Assembly: GCA_965247535.1 (NCBI GenBank)
Contig: OZ252018.1
Coordinates: forward strand, 496,001-560,000
DNA from: JAPPHY01 sp965247535
GTDB taxonomy: Bacteria > Chloroflexota > Dehalococcoidia > Lucifugimonadales > UBA2985
Direction: 5' to 3'
Length of the DNA stretch: 64,000 bases
Shown here: positions 45,038 through 54,273 of the stretch, piece by piece
Layout: the number at the start of each line of letters is the position of its first letter
How positions within the stretch are numbered: the first letter of the stretch is position 1
The notes under the pieces: model-generated
Seen by the model: the letters and a program-made list of their open reading frames with translations, nothing else
Told to the model about the DNA's origin: nothing
The model's database searches: none
Position numbers and translations under genes: made by a program

Positions 45038-45189
45038 CGGGCGTGGGGCGCACCCCTGCGGGCGCAGCAGGGGATGGGCAGGGGCGAAGGAGACGCGGCA
45101 TCAGCATCGACATCAACGTCAGGCTCGCCGCGCCGCCGGACTCACGTAGGGCGACCCGCCAGGGCCTACTCGCTATTGGGTTAGAACCG

Positions 45190-45260
45190 TACCTCTCCGT
45201 TCGGCCTGAGCTTGTCGAAGGCCAAATTGTGGTTCGACAGGCTCACCACGAACGGAATTC
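45190..45260. repeat. Intergenic repeat, family A
   Basis: Inverted arms CCGTTCG/CGAACGG enclose TGAGCTTGTCGAAGGCC and TGGTTCGACAGGCTCACC. The rest of the 370-base gap after the glnA terminator shows no gene or RNA I can support. Confidence 0.8.
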
Positions 45261-45399
45261 GAAAAGGCCCTGGTTCGGCCTGCCGGTGAGATTGACAACC
45301 GAACGCAGCAAGGGATAGATTGTGGGCTAGCCCCGGACTAGTGGGGGCTGCCGCGGAGTGCAGTCAATACGCGTCCGGACGCAGGGTTTGTTGCCTTCT

Positions 45400-46431
45400 A
45401 TGAGAAGCGTACTCGCAGTGCTTGGCCTGGGGAACCCGGGCAAGAAAGCGACCTTCATACGCCTGATAATCGCCGGTCTGATCTGCGTTGGACTGGGCTG
45501 GCTGGCGGGTCGCGGCCTTGACTGGGAGGTGGTGCTGGACACACTCACTGGCGTCCCGCCGCCCGTGATTGTGCTGTCGCTGGCGGTCTTTCTGCTCAGC
45601 AACCTGGTCAGGGCCTACAGGTGGCAGGTGCTCTTCATAGAGGAGACCATCTCGCTGCGCAGGCTCTTTCTCATAGAGAACATGGGCCTGGGCATCAACA
45701 ACCTCCTCCCGGTGCGCGTTGCCAGCGAGGCCACCCAGTTCGCTTTGCTTACGCTCCGCGACAACATAAGCCGCGGGACGGCTCTGGCAACCCTGGGCAT
45801 GACCAGGATAATCGACGTGTGGTCTTCCACGCTCCTGCTGTCGGCGGGGCTGTTCATTGTGCCCGGAGCAGGCCAACTGGCGCGGTACACCGCCGGAGGA
45901 CTGGCCATCTCGATACTGCTGCTGGGGCTGGTGCATTTCCTGGCGTGGGGAGGCAGGGGTCTCGGATTCGTGGAGCGCTTTCCGTTGTTGAGCACCTTCT
46001 CCGCCGCCGTGCGTGACTTGGAGCGTCACAAGCTCCGCTTGACGGTCTCGCTGCTGGCCAGCGTGGTCCACTGGGGCATACTTGGCCTGAGCGCGTGGGT
46101 ACTGTCCGGGAGCATGGGCATCGAAATCTCTCTGGCGCAGGCCGTGCTGCTCACTTTGGCCACCATATTCGTCTCGACGTCCATACCCACGGTTCCGGGG
46201 GCCATCGGCATATTCGAGGCGGCGGTTGTATACATACTGGGCTTCTTCGACGTGGACAAGAGCCACGCGTTCCCGTATGCGCTCGTACTTCACGCTCTCT
46301 TCTTCGTGCCTCCGACCGCCATGGCCGTTCTTCTCCTGCCGCGCGAGGGTCTCGGCTCGCTCGGGAAGCTGGGGGCACGCTCGCAGGCCCTGATGAACGC
46401 GCCTTCCGCCGAACCCGAGCCCGGGAAGTAG
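45400..46431 (+). CDS. Flippase-like / lysylphosphatidylglycerol synthase TM-domain protein
   Basis: The 343-residue membrane protein has about eight hydrophobic helices and the UPF0104/AglD-like pattern: LVRAYRWQVLF near 75, GLGINNLLPVRVASEATQF near 100, and SIPTVPGAIGIFEAAVVYIL near 260. The family includes membrane domains of MprF and proteins thought to flip lipid-linked sugars. There is no catalytic MprF-type domain. The frame is open from a GTG at 45358; I chose the ATG at 45400. The next gene starts 8 bases after its stop. Confidence 0.78.
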   Translation: MRSVLAVLGLGNPGKKATFIRLIIAGLICVGLGWLAGRGLDWEVVLDTLTGVPPPVIVLSLAVFLLSNLVRAYRWQVLFIEETISLRRLFLIENMGLGINNLLPVRVASEATQFALLTLRDNISRGTALATLGMTRIIDVWSSTLLLSAGLFIVPGAGQLARYTAGGLAISILLLGLVHFLAWGGRGLGFVERFPLLSTFSAAVRDLERHKLRLTVSLLASVVHWGILGLSAWVLSGSMGIEISLAQAVLLTLATIFVSTSIPTVPGAIGIFEAAVVYILGFFDVDKSHAFPYALVLHALFFVPPTAMAVLLLPREGLGSLGKLGARSQALMNAPSAEPEPGK

Positions 46432-46439
46432 ACACCGAC

Positions 46440-48052
46440 GTGCTCTCCCGTCGCATTGTGGCCATAGCAGCGGCCTTCGTGGCGCTTCCGTTCCTCCTCT
46501 CGTGCACGTCCGGCCAAGCCACGCCGACGCCATCGCCCGCTCCCACGCTCCCCGCAACCGCGGTGGCGCCCGATACCGGCGAGCTGGACCTCGCGGCACC
46601 GTTGACACTGAACCACTGGGACGTTCACCTCTCGCCGTCCCACGTGCTGGCCTCGTGGGGGCCGGGCATCGTCTACAGCCGCTTGCTGCGCTTCCGGTCC
46701 GGCCCGGAGGTGGAGACCCCCAGCCAGGCCACGGAGTGCGACCTGTGCGAGAGCTGGGAGCAAGTGGACTCCACCACCTACCTGTTCCGGTTGCGTGAGG
46801 GCGTACTTTGGCAGGACGTGGCTCCCGTGAACGGAAGGGAGCTTGTGGCGCAGGACGTGCTCTACAGCCTGCGTCGCCAGCTGACGCCAAGCTACCCCAA
46901 CGCCGGCATACTGGACGCCATTCACACTATTGAGGCTGAGGACAGGTACACCCTTCGCATAACCCTGCGCTCCGCGGACGCCGACTTCCTGGCGAGCCTG
47001 GCCAGCGGCTTCACAAAGGTGGTGGCGCCGGAGGCGGTGGACCTCAACGGCGACCTGCGCGATGGGCCTGTCGTCGGCAGCGGGCCCTGGCAGTGGGACG
47101 GGACGCGGGACGACACGGGCTACTATTTCAAGGCCAACCCGACCTACTACGAGCCCGGCCTGCCTGGCCTGGACCGGCTCAATCTCATCACCATCGTGGA
47201 CGAGTTTACGCGCATGGCGGCATTTCGAACACGCCGGCTTGACCTGCTGGAGGCGGCGCCGTCCGACTTCAACACCATCCGTGAGTCCCACGCGGACGTA
47301 GGCTTCCGGGTATACCGTGAGGCGGGAGCCGGCCTGGAGCTGGCCCTCAACACGAAATCCCCGCCGTTCAACGATCTCGGTGCACGGAGGGCCGTGTTTG
47401 CTGCACTGGACCCGTGGGAGGCCAGGGATGCCGTCTGGGACGGCCTGGGCTTCGTCAGCCTGGGATTGCCGGTGGCCGGCCCCGGCTGGCTGCTGCCCGA
47501 GGACGAGATGCGGACGCACCTTGCAGACCCCGGCGCCAGAGGTATGGTGAACGACCTGCCGGAGGCGTCTCGCGAGCTGACCTCACCGTCGCCGACTATG
47601 GAGACACCTACCTGGCGTACGGACGTCACCTGGCAGAGCAGCTGGAGCGCGTGGGTTTCCGCGTGTCGACGCTCACGGTGAACCCAACGGACTACCCACA
47701 TCAGGTGTGGTATGGCGGTGACTACCAGGCGTTCGTCGGCCCCATTGCGCCCATGTCAACGCCCAACATGTACCTGCAGTCGGTTCTCCACAGCAGCGGG
47801 GAGTGGAACACCCACGGGTACGGCAGCGATGCGCTGGACGCTCTTATAGAGGAGCAGTCAGCCCAGCAGGATCCGATCCGAAGGCAGGAGATCGCACTGG
47901 CCATCCAGCGTCACGCGATGGAGCAGGCGGTGCGGTTCATGCCTCAGACGCGGGAATCTACGTGGGTGTGGTGGCCCTGGGTCGAGGGCTTTCACGCCAA
48001 CCTGTCCTTTGGCGAGTACTTCCACCTGGCACGGCTGCGAGTGGAGGCGTAG
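46440..48052 (+). pseudogene. ABC solute-binding lipoprotein (family 5), frameshifted
   Basis: The first part (GTG at 46440) has a lipoprotein signal (LPFLLSC) and a family-5 oligopeptide-binding core: LRFRSGPEVE, LRLREGVLWQD-like FRLREGVLWQD, SGPWQWDG. The frame breaks near 47566-47585 with the loss of one base. The C-terminal part continues in the next frame (LTVADYGDTYLAYGRHLAEQLERVGF to HLARLRVEA, 48052). Joined, the length is about 536 residues, normal for the family. No permease genes follow. It is a true mutation or a sequencing error. Confidence 0.8.
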
Positions 48053-48153
48053 GGTACGGAGTAGCTCCGCGACTGCGCCTCCAACTCGATTCCCTTGTAA
48101 TTCAGGTGGTCCCGCGGCTTCAGGGTTGCGCAGGATAGCCGCGGCCGCGTCGC

Positions 48154-48948
48154 CTAGTGCTGGTGGAGGAAGTCGTGGATGGCGCCGGTGAACGCTTCGG
48201 GGTTCTCCAGGTTGGAGATGTGGCCCGCGCCGGATACCTCTACGAGCGTGGCGTTGGGAATGACGGACGCCATGTTCTGCGACTCCGCCGGAGGCGTGAT
48301 CACGTCCTGGTCGCCAACGACGAGAAGCGTGGGTACTCCGATGTTGGGTAGAAGGTCCGACGAGTCGCCACGAAGCGCCATGCCACGCAGGTCGCCGGCT
48401 ATGCCCTCTACCGGGCACTCAGTGATCATGGAGGTGACGCAGTCGACCACGTCCTGCCGGTTGGCCACCGTGTCTGCGCACAGCAGGCGGGGCACGAGCC
48501 GCTCGGCGATGGGGCCTGCGCCCTCACTCTCTGCGAGCTGCGCCATGGTCTCCCGGCCCCCCTTGGCCTCTTCGGAGTCCGGCTGCGGCCGCGTGTCCAG
48601 TAACATGAGGCTGGCGACCCTCTCCGGATGCTTGCGGTAGAACGCGAAGGCAACGTAGCCGCCCATGGAGAAGCCGCCGAGTACCACCTGGCCTACACCG
48701 AGGGCGTCCAGGAAGGCGTTGAGGTCGTCGGCCAGAAGCTCCATTGTGTACGGCCCGGGCGTGGCCTGCGACTCACCGTGGCCCCGCAGGTCCGGTGCGA
48801 TCACGCGGAACTCGCCGGAAAGGGCCTCTGCCTGAGGCTCCCACATCCGCTTGTCCAGAGGGAACCCGTGCAGCAGCACGATCGGCACGTCGCCGCTTCC
48901 CTGGTCGCTATAGGCAATGTCGATGTCGTTTGCGCGTACGGTGGGCAT
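48154..48948 (-). CDS. Alpha/beta-fold hydrolase
   Basis: The 264-residue hydrolase has the oxyanion region VLLHGFPLDKRMWEP, nucleophile elbow GGFSMGGYVAF (about 92-102), acid Asp in VVGDQDVITPP (about 213) and catalytic His in SGAGHISNLENPE (about 241). It is similar to 3-oxoadipate enol-lactonase and other small esterases. The substrate is unknown. The ATG at 48948 has GGAGG 6 bases upstream. It diverges from hisF. Confidence 0.87.
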   Translation of the reverse strand: MPTVRANDIDIAYSDQGSGDVPIVLLHGFPLDKRMWEPQAEALSGEFRVIAPDLRGHGESQATPGPYTMELLADDLNAFLDALGVGQVVLGGFSMGGYVAFAFYRKHPERVASLMLLDTRPQPDSEEAKGGRETMAQLAESEGAGPIAERLVPRLLCADTVANRQDVVDCVTSMITECPVEGIAGDLRGMALRGDSSDLLPNIGVPTLLVVGDQDVITPPAESQNMASVIPNATLVEVSGAGHISNLENPEAFTGAIHDFLHQH

Positions 48949-49078
48949 TGTGTCCTCCCAGGCTGAATTGGTTGTGGGCACCGCCCATCGCCGCCGTTGG
49001 GTTCGCGTCTCCGGGGGCGATGGGGCCGGCTCCATTGTAAACCAGTACAGAGGCGGATGGAAGTCGAATTGCGTATGG

Positions 49079-49084
49079 TACAAT
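49079..49084 (+). promoter_or_regulatory. -10 box of the hisF operon (near-leaderless)
   Basis: TACAAT ends 9 bases before the ATG at 49094, so the transcript would start within about 3 bases of the start codon. There is no ribosome binding site. Confidence 0.5.
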
Positions 49085-49093
49085 GTGCGAGAC

Positions 49094-49873
49094 ATGCTCA
49101 CCAAGCGCATAATACCCTGCCTGGACGTGTCCCAGGGACGGGTGATCAAGGGCGTAAAGTTCCTGGCGCACCGCGACGCCGGCGACCCAGTGGAGCTCGC
49201 CGCCTACTACGACTCTGAGGGGGCCGACGAGCTGGTGTTCTACGACATCACTGCCTCAGCACAGGGACGCGGCATCATGCTGGACGTGGTGGCCAGGACG
49301 GCGGAAACGCTCTTCATTCCACTCACTGTGGGTGGCGGCCTGCGGTCCGTGGAGGACATGAGCGCCATGCTCAACGCCGGCGCGGACAAGGTGTCCATCA
49401 ACACGGCCGCGGTGGAGGACCCGGAGCTGATACGCCGGGGCGCCGACGCGTTCGGCAGCCAGTGCATTGTGCTGGGCATGGACGCGAAGCGTGTTGACGG
49501 CGACTCCGAACCGCGGTGGCAGGTGTTCACCCACACGGGCAGCGGCGGAGGCCGGCCGCGCGGCTTGGACGCGCTTGAGTGGGCCGTGCGCGCCGCTGAG
49601 CTGGGCGCCGGCGAGATCGTGGTGAACAGTATCGACGCCGACGGCACGCAGGAAGGCTACGACCTGGAGCTGATGCGCGCCATTTCGGAGGCGGTCAACG
49701 TGCCCGTCGTGGCCAGCGGCGGTGCAGGCACGCTGGAGCACATGTACCGCGTGGTCGCCGACGGCAAGGCGGACGCTGTTCTGGCGGCCAGCGTGTTCCA
49801 CTTCGGCACGTACCGCATCGCCGACGCCAAGAGCTACCTGGCGGGCATGGGCGTCGCGGTCCGGCCCACGTGA
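49094..49873 (+). CDS. hisF: Imidazole glycerol phosphate synthase subunit HisF
   Basis: HisF is the cyclase half of the enzyme that makes imidazole glycerol phosphate and AICAR for histidine synthesis. The 259-residue (beta/alpha)8 barrel starts MLTKRIIPCLDVSQGRVIKGVKF, with the catalytic Asp11. NSIDADGTQEGYD holds the second catalytic Asp, and VVASGGAGTLEHM is the phosphate site. It overlaps the next gene by 4 bases (GTGA). Confidence 0.96.
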   Translation: MLTKRIIPCLDVSQGRVIKGVKFLAHRDAGDPVELAAYYDSEGADELVFYDITASAQGRGIMLDVVARTAETLFIPLTVGGGLRSVEDMSAMLNAGADKVSINTAAVEDPELIRRGADAFGSQCIVLGMDAKRVDGDSEPRWQVFTHTGSGGGRPRGLDALEWAVRAAELGAGEIVVNSIDADGTQEGYDLELMRAISEAVNVPVVASGGAGTLEHMYRVVADGKADAVLAASVFHFGTYRIADAKSYLAGMGVAVRPT

Positions 49874-50589
49874 GAGAGCACATGCCGCTCCGAGCCGTCA
49901 TCTGCGACGTATACAACACGCTGTTCCGCAACGAGACCTCCGCGTGGGTCGAGACGTTCGGCGAGGTCTGCCGTCTACAAGGGCTTTCCGTATCTCCTCA
50001 GGAGCTCTGGAACACGTGGAAGAGCTTCGAAATGGACTTCCGCCGTGTCAGGACCAACCTCGAGCGGCCCGAGGCGTCTCCGCCCTTCAAAACGTACCGG
50101 ACGGCGTGGATGGAGGCGTTCGTGGACGCCTTCAGCTCCATGGGCATTGCCGGGGACGCTGAGCAGGCGGCGGCGATGTCAGTTGAGGCGATGGGGACGC
50201 GCGAGCCGTTCGAGGACACGTTTGGGTTCTTGGAGCGAGCAGGTCGGCGCTGGAGGATCTCGCTCCTCACCAACGCCGACGACGACTTCATAACGCCGTT
50301 GCTGGAGTGCCACGGCCTGTCGTTCTACTCAGTGGTTACGTCCGAGTCCGCGCAGGCCTACAAGCCGGCCCCGATGGGCTTCCTGCGAGTCCTGCAGGAG
50401 ACCGGCGTGTTGCCGGAGGAGGCCGTCTACGTGGGTGACACCCCGTTTGACGATGTCCACGGTGCAAGGTTGCTTGGAATGCGCGCGGCGTGGATCAATC
50501 GCAGCGGCGCCGTCTGGGACTCGTCGCTTCTCGCCCCGGACTACGAGGTGTCGGGTCTCGAGGAGCTGGAGCAGGCGCTGGAGTCTTAG
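49870..50589 (+). CDS. HAD-family hydrolase within the his operon
   Basis: The 239-residue haloacid-dehalogenase-like protein has motif I CDVYNTLF (nucleophile Asp, with Tyr in the second-Asp place, as in 2-haloacid dehalogenases), motif II LTNADD, motif III Lys in AYKPAPMGF and motif IV VGDTPFDDVHGA. It is translationally coupled to hisF and followed by hisIE 17 bases later, so it may be the histidinol-phosphate phosphatase step. This is inference from position. Dehalogenase or other phosphatase functions are possible. Confidence 0.8.
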   Translation: MREHMPLRAVICDVYNTLFRNETSAWVETFGEVCRLQGLSVSPQELWNTWKSFEMDFRRVRTNLERPEASPPFKTYRTAWMEAFVDAFSSMGIAGDAEQAAAMSVEAMGTREPFEDTFGFLERAGRRWRISLLTNADDDFITPLLECHGLSFYSVVTSESAQAYKPAPMGFLRVLQETGVLPEEAVYVGDTPFDDVHGARLLGMRAAWINRSGAVWDSSLLAPDYEVSGLEELEQALES

Positions 50590-50606
50590 GAGGGGGTGAC
50601 CGGGAT

Positions 50607-51218
50607 ATGATAAAGCTGGATGCCAGGGGCCTTGTGCCTGCCATAGTCCAGGACGCTGACTCGGGCAAGGTTCTGATGCTGGGATACGCAAGCCCAGGCT
50701 CCATCAGGCGCACGCTGGAGGACGGGCAGGTGTGGTTCTACAGCCGCAGCCGGCAAGAGCTGTGGCACAAGGGCGACACGTCCGGGAACTACCTGAACCT
50801 CCAGGAGATTGTCGCGGACTGCGACGGAGACGCGTTGCTGTTCAAGGTCAGGCCGGAAGGCCCCACGTGCCACACAGGCAGCGAGAGCTGTTTCTTCAAT
50901 GTGCTGGATGAGCAGGAGTACGAGACGACTGAGGACGGACCGGGCGTTCTGGAAGAGCTGTTCGCAGTGATCCAGGACAGGAAGTTGTCGAGGCCGGAGG
51001 GCAGCTACACGGTCAGGCTGCTTGACAGCGGAGTGGAGCGCATCGCGCAGAAGGTCATCGAGGAGGCGGGGGAGTCGGCTCTGGCAGGCGCCACCCGTGA
51101 CCTCAATGCGCTGCCCAAGGAGGTTGCCGACCTGCTGTACCACACGCTGGCGCTGCTGGCGTCGCTGGACGTCACGCCGCAGGAGGTGTGGCGGGAGTTG
51201 CGGAACAGGCGCGGGTAG
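50607..51218 (+). CDS. hisIE: Bifunctional phosphoribosyl-AMP cyclohydrolase / phosphoribosyl-ATP diphosphatase
   Basis: The enzyme carries out steps two and three of histidine synthesis. Residues 1-108 form HisI, with the zinc site in CDGD (about 72-75) and PTCHTGSESCFF (about 88-99). The C-terminal HisE domain has KVIEEAGESALAG and EVADLLYHTLALL, with the Mg-binding Glu/Asp residues. Length is 203 residues. AGGAGGGGG precedes the ATG. Confidence 0.94.
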   Translation: MIKLDARGLVPAIVQDADSGKVLMLGYASPGSIRRTLEDGQVWFYSRSRQELWHKGDTSGNYLNLQEIVADCDGDALLFKVRPEGPTCHTGSESCFFNVLDEQEYETTEDGPGVLEELFAVIQDRKLSRPEGSYTVRLLDSGVERIAQKVIEEAGESALAGATRDLNALPKEVADLLYHTLALLASLDVTPQEVWRELRNRRG

Positions 51219-51256
51219 GGGAGACGCGGGAGCTTTTCTCCAGGCCGCGGGTGCGG

Positions 51257-52234
51257 TCAGGAGGGAGCCGGGGCTTCCCCTTCCGTTTCGGCCTCTGCAA
51301 CGTCGCCGGTCTCCGCAGCCTGCGGGTCGTCGTCCGGCAACACGGTCCCCTCGTCTATCGCTATGGCGTGTTCCATGGCACGGATAGCCACCTCAATCTG
51401 GGCGTCGTCGGGCTTGCGGGTCGTCAGAGACTGGAGCGCCAGGCTGGGATAGACGATGAACTTCACGAGCGGGTTGGCCGCGTGGGCCCCGCTGAGGCGA
51501 ATGATCTCGTAGCTGATGGCGGCTATGACTGGCACCAGCACAATCCGTGAAAGCACGCTCACTGGCAGGGACGGACGGCCCACGAACGTGAATACGGCGA
51601 TGGCCACCACCATGACGACCAGCAGGAAGGCTGTGCCGCACCGGTTGTGTGCCGTCGGGAACATTCGCACGTGCTCCACGTCCAGAGGCAGGTTGTGCTC
51701 GTGGGCGTGGACGGTCATGTGCTCGGCGCCGTGATATGCGAAGACCCTCTTGATGTCCGGCAGGCGCCCTATCAGCAGGATGTAGGCCAGGAATACCGCG
51801 AGCCGGAGTATGCCCTCCATGAGGTTGCTGAGCTCGTCGGACGTGATGAAGCTGTCCAGGGAGCGAATGGCGAACAGGGGCGCGATGAAGAACAGGCCGA
51901 CGCCCAGGGTGAGGGAAATGGCAAGCATGAAGGCCATGCTCCAGCCTGAGAGCTCCTGTCCCTCCTCCTCAAGCGCGATGTTCGCGGACCGGCTGAGCGC
52001 CTGGATTCCGATGACCAGCGTCTCCAGCAGGACGATGACGCCCCTGATCAGCGGTATGCTGCGGAGGCGTCCCGTGTACAGGGTGCTAAGGCGCGACGAG
52101 ACAGTGGTTATGTCGCCGTTGAGCTTGCGGACGGCCAGCGAATAGTGGTCGCGGCCACGGATCATCACGCCTTCGATGACCGCCTGACCGCCGTAGACAA
52201 ACCGCCTTTGCGCCTGAGGCTGGCCTTTGTCCAT
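51257..52234 (-). CDS. DUF1385 family membrane protein
   Basis: The 325-residue protein has about five hydrophobic helices and the DUF1385 (YqhQ-like) signature: VYGGQAVIEGVMIRG near 13, YHGAEHMTVHAHE near 168, and FPTAHNRCGTAFLL near 190. Function is unknown. The His-rich conserved motifs suggest metal binding. The C-terminal tail is Asp/Glu/Ala-rich and poorly ordered. It is the last gene of the L21-L27-L31 ribosomal operon. Confidence 0.88.
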   Translation of the reverse strand: MDKGQPQAQRRFVYGGQAVIEGVMIRGRDHYSLAVRKLNGDITTVSSRLSTLYTGRLRSIPLIRGVIVLLETLVIGIQALSRSANIALEEEGQELSGWSMAFMLAISLTLGVGLFFIAPLFAIRSLDSFITSDELSNLMEGILRLAVFLAYILLIGRLPDIKRVFAYHGAEHMTVHAHEHNLPLDVEHVRMFPTAHNRCGTAFLLVVMVVAIAVFTFVGRPSLPVSVLSRIVLVPVIAAISYEIIRLSGAHAANPLVKFIVYPSLALQSLTTRKPDDAQIEVAIRAMEHAIAIDEGTVLPDDDPQAAETGDVAEAETEGEAPAPS

Positions 52235-52310
52235 TCGTGCGTCCGACCGGCGAGGGGAGCTGCTTGCGGGTGAGCCTGGCTCGCGCCGCGGGTGTCGGTC
52301 GAGGTGCTGC

Positions 52311-52514
52311 CTACTGCAGGTTGAAGCGCCTCTTCATGCGCTCCACTCGCCCCTCGGTGTCGATGATTCGCTGCTCACCAGTGAAGAAGGGATGGCAGAG
52401 GCTGCAGATCTCCACTCTGAGCGATGGCTTGGTGGCACCTACGGTGAAGGTGTTCCCGCATGAGCAGGTCACCGTGGCGTCGGGGAAGTAGTTTGGATGA
52501 ATGTCGGTCTTCAT
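52311..52514 (-). CDS. rpmE: Ribosomal protein L31 (zinc form)
   Basis: The 67-residue protein starts MKTDIHPNYF and carries the zinc ligands TCSCG (16-20) and CSLC (37-40), so it is the Cys-containing type, not the zinc-free paralogue. FTGEQRIIDTEGRVERMKRRF is the usual C-terminus. Ten bases separate it from rpmA. Confidence 0.95.
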   Translation of the reverse strand: MKTDIHPNYFPDATVTCSCGNTFTVGATKPSLRVEICSLCHPFFTGEQRIIDTEGRVERMKRRFNLQ

Positions 52515-52523
52515 GTGTGTTGC

Positions 52524-52778
52524 CTAGTTGGGGTAGACGCTTGCGCGCTTCTTGAATTTCGTGGCGTGCTCGAACTTCACGCGGCCGTCAGAGAGTGCGA
52601 AGAGGGTGTGGTCGCGGCCTACACCAACGTTTGTGCCTGACTGGATGCGAGTGCCGCGCTGCCGGACGATGATGGTGCCGGCCCGCACCACCTGGCCGTC
52701 GTATCGCTTGACGCCCAGTCGCTGCGAGTTGCTGTCCCTGCCGTTGCGGCTGCTTCCGCCGCCCTTCTTGTGGGCCAT
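52524..52778 (-). CDS. rpmA: Ribosomal protein L27
   Basis: The 84-residue protein begins MAHKKGGGSSRNGRDS, the flexible tail that reaches the peptidyl-transferase centre. There is no Firmicutes-type cleavable N-terminal extension. GTRIQSGTNVGVGRDHTLFAL is the conserved core. It follows rplU by 30 bases. Confidence 0.96.
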   Translation of the reverse strand: MAHKKGGGSSRNGRDSNSQRLGVKRYDGQVVRAGTIIVRQRGTRIQSGTNVGVGRDHTLFALSDGRVKFEHATKFKKRASVYPN

Positions 52779-52808
52779 GATGCGCTGACCTCCAAGGCGA
52801 GGAGAGGG

Positions 52809-53129
52809 TTACTCTCCCTCGACTATCTCCGTAATGCGTAGCTCCGTGTAGTGCTGCCGGTGTCCAGTCTTGCGCTTGTAGCGCACCTTGGGCTTGTACT
52901 TGAGGACGGTGATCTTGCGGGACCTGCCGTTGCCCACAACCTCAGCCCTAACGCTGGCGCCCTCCACGAGCGGCTGCCCAACCTTCACGACGCCGTCCCT
53001 GGACAGCAACAGAACCCTGTCCAGCTCCAGCGCTTCTTCCGGGGCGTCGCTCAGTTTCTCGACCCGGAGCGTGTCCCCGGGACGTACCGTGTACTGCTTG
53101 CCACCCGTTTCTACGATTGCGTAGTCCAT
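52809..53129 (-). CDS. rplU: Ribosomal protein L21
   Basis: The 106-residue protein starts MDYAIVETGGKQYTVRPGD and has the C-terminal motif KYKPKVRYKRKTGHRQHYTELRI. It is the first gene of the L21-L27-L31-DUF1385 operon. No ribosome binding site precedes the ATG, and the promoter places the transcript start about 6 bases upstream. Confidence 0.96.
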   Translation of the reverse strand: MDYAIVETGGKQYTVRPGDTLRVEKLSDAPEEALELDRVLLLSRDGVVKVGQPLVEGASVRAEVVGNGRSRKITVLKYKPKVRYKRKTGHRQHYTELRITEIVEGE

Positions 53130-53141
53130 GTCTAAGGCTGG

Positions 53142-53170
53142 ATTTTATGGCAGTTGGGAGCGAATGTCAA
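53142..53170 (-). promoter_or_regulatory. Strong promoter of the rplU operon (near-leaderless)
   Basis: On the minus strand TTGACA (53170-53165), 17 bases, TAAAAT (53147-53142). The ATG is at 53129, so the 5' leader would be only about 6 bases. Confidence 0.75.
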
Positions 53171-53204
53171 ACGCGCGGACGTGGTGGGTGGACTGCGTGG
53201 CTTA

Positions 53205-53265
53205 GACGCTCACCCCCGCATCGGCGTGCGGGGCAGGCTCTGAGCCTGTCGAATGGCCTGAGCCG
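53205..53265. repeat. Intergenic repeat, family A
   Basis: Contains CACCCCCGCATCGGCGTGCG and CAGGCTCTGAGCCTGTCGAA. It lies just downstream of the unknown gene at 53.3 kb, near the rplU promoter. Confidence 0.8.
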
Positions 53266-53273
53266 GGGCCTCC

Positions 53274-54038
53274 TCACCAGTCCACCACATCCGTCAGAAC
53301 AGTGGGTAGGGTCTCTAGGTCCGGGTTGCCGAGGAGAGCGTCTATGCACGCACGGCTGCCTCCCACAATGGTATCTTGTGTGTCTATGTCTGAGGCCACG
53401 CACCAGGCGCGGGCCTCCGGCCACCAGATGTTGGGGGGCGTTCCCCAATACCTCTCGCCCACGTAGCCGTAGAAGGCCATCACGCTGTCCAGGGGGCCTC
53501 TGAATATCAGGTACGGCTCGCCTCGTTCGGGAAGCCGCGTAACGGCCTTCCTCGCGCGCCATGCCCCCAGCCATCCAAGTAGCTGCCGGAGGTCTCGGCC
53601 GTCTAGGAATCCATATCCTCTCCATAACGCGGAGTAGCACTTCCCCGGCGTTTCCGTGAACCCCTCGAGAACTCCCATCAGGGACCGGCACTCGTCGTCC
53701 GTTAGCTCGCGGAATGGATCCGACAGGCCGCTTGGCGGCTGCTGATCCGGAACGCCTGGGCCGCCGAGCTGGAGTCTCGCGATCTCTGGGAACGTCATGG
53801 AGGGGTGGACAACCGTGCCGTACCACTCCGCCACGGTTGCCCACCTTAGCGGTTCCCAACTGCCATCGGGAAGCATGTGCTCCACCCTGTGGTATATCCG
53901 AGCGTAGGCCTCGAACCCCTCCGGTATCACGCAATTGACCGTCCTGTGACCGGGGCGCTTGTGCCTATCCACCAGCCGCTCCTTGATCCAGTCAGCCGGC
54001 TGCACCGAGTCTACAAGCTCAAACCCCACGCCTAGCAT
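53274..54038 (-). CDS. Conserved hypothetical protein
   Basis: The 254-residue soluble protein has a recognisable C-terminal block (NIWWPEARAWCVASDIDTQDTIVGGSRACIDALL) and an N-terminal RIYHRVEHMLPDGSWEPLRWATVAEWYG region. I recall unnamed actinobacterial and chloroflexal proteins with these blocks, but no function. Trp-rich segments suggest a compact beta fold. It stands alone between repeats. Confidence 0.65.
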   Translation of the reverse strand: MLGVGFELVDSVQPADWIKERLVDRHKRPGHRTVNCVIPEGFEAYARIYHRVEHMLPDGSWEPLRWATVAEWYGTVVHPSMTFPEIARLQLGGPGVPDQQPPSGLSDPFRELTDDECRSLMGVLEGFTETPGKCYSALWRGYGFLDGRDLRQLLGWLGAWRARKAVTRLPERGEPYLIFRGPLDSVMAFYGYVGERYWGTPPNIWWPEARAWCVASDIDTQDTIVGGSRACIDALLGNPDLETLPTVLTDVVDW

Positions 54039-54164
54039 GTCGTTACCTTGGCCTTCTTGGAGGTAAAGCTCTGATGTGCCTTGGCGCCATTGTCGGTCCT
54101 ATGAGGCGTGCGAGTCAAATTCGCCACCGCTACCGTGAACCCTCGAGTGCAGGAGCCGGCACCC

Positions 54165-54250
54165 CATAGCCCGCTCATCCTGAGCTCGTCGAAGGACATG
54201 AGCGGACGGCCGCAGGCCAGCCCGTCCAGTGGTTTGACAGACTCGCCACG
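54165..54250. repeat. Intergenic repeat, family A (variant)
   Basis: GCCCGCTCATCCTGAGCTCG, TCGAAGGACATGAGCGGACGG and a trailing TGGTTTGACAGACTCGCC. It fills the space between the unknown gene and the nuclease gene. Confidence 0.65.
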
Positions 54251-54273
54251 AGTGGGTCGGAGTGGTAGTCCGC

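Noticed and set aside
46095..46439. Upstream extension of the solute-binding protein frame
   Set aside because: It lies out of frame inside the flippase-like gene, and the lipoprotein signal begins at 46440.
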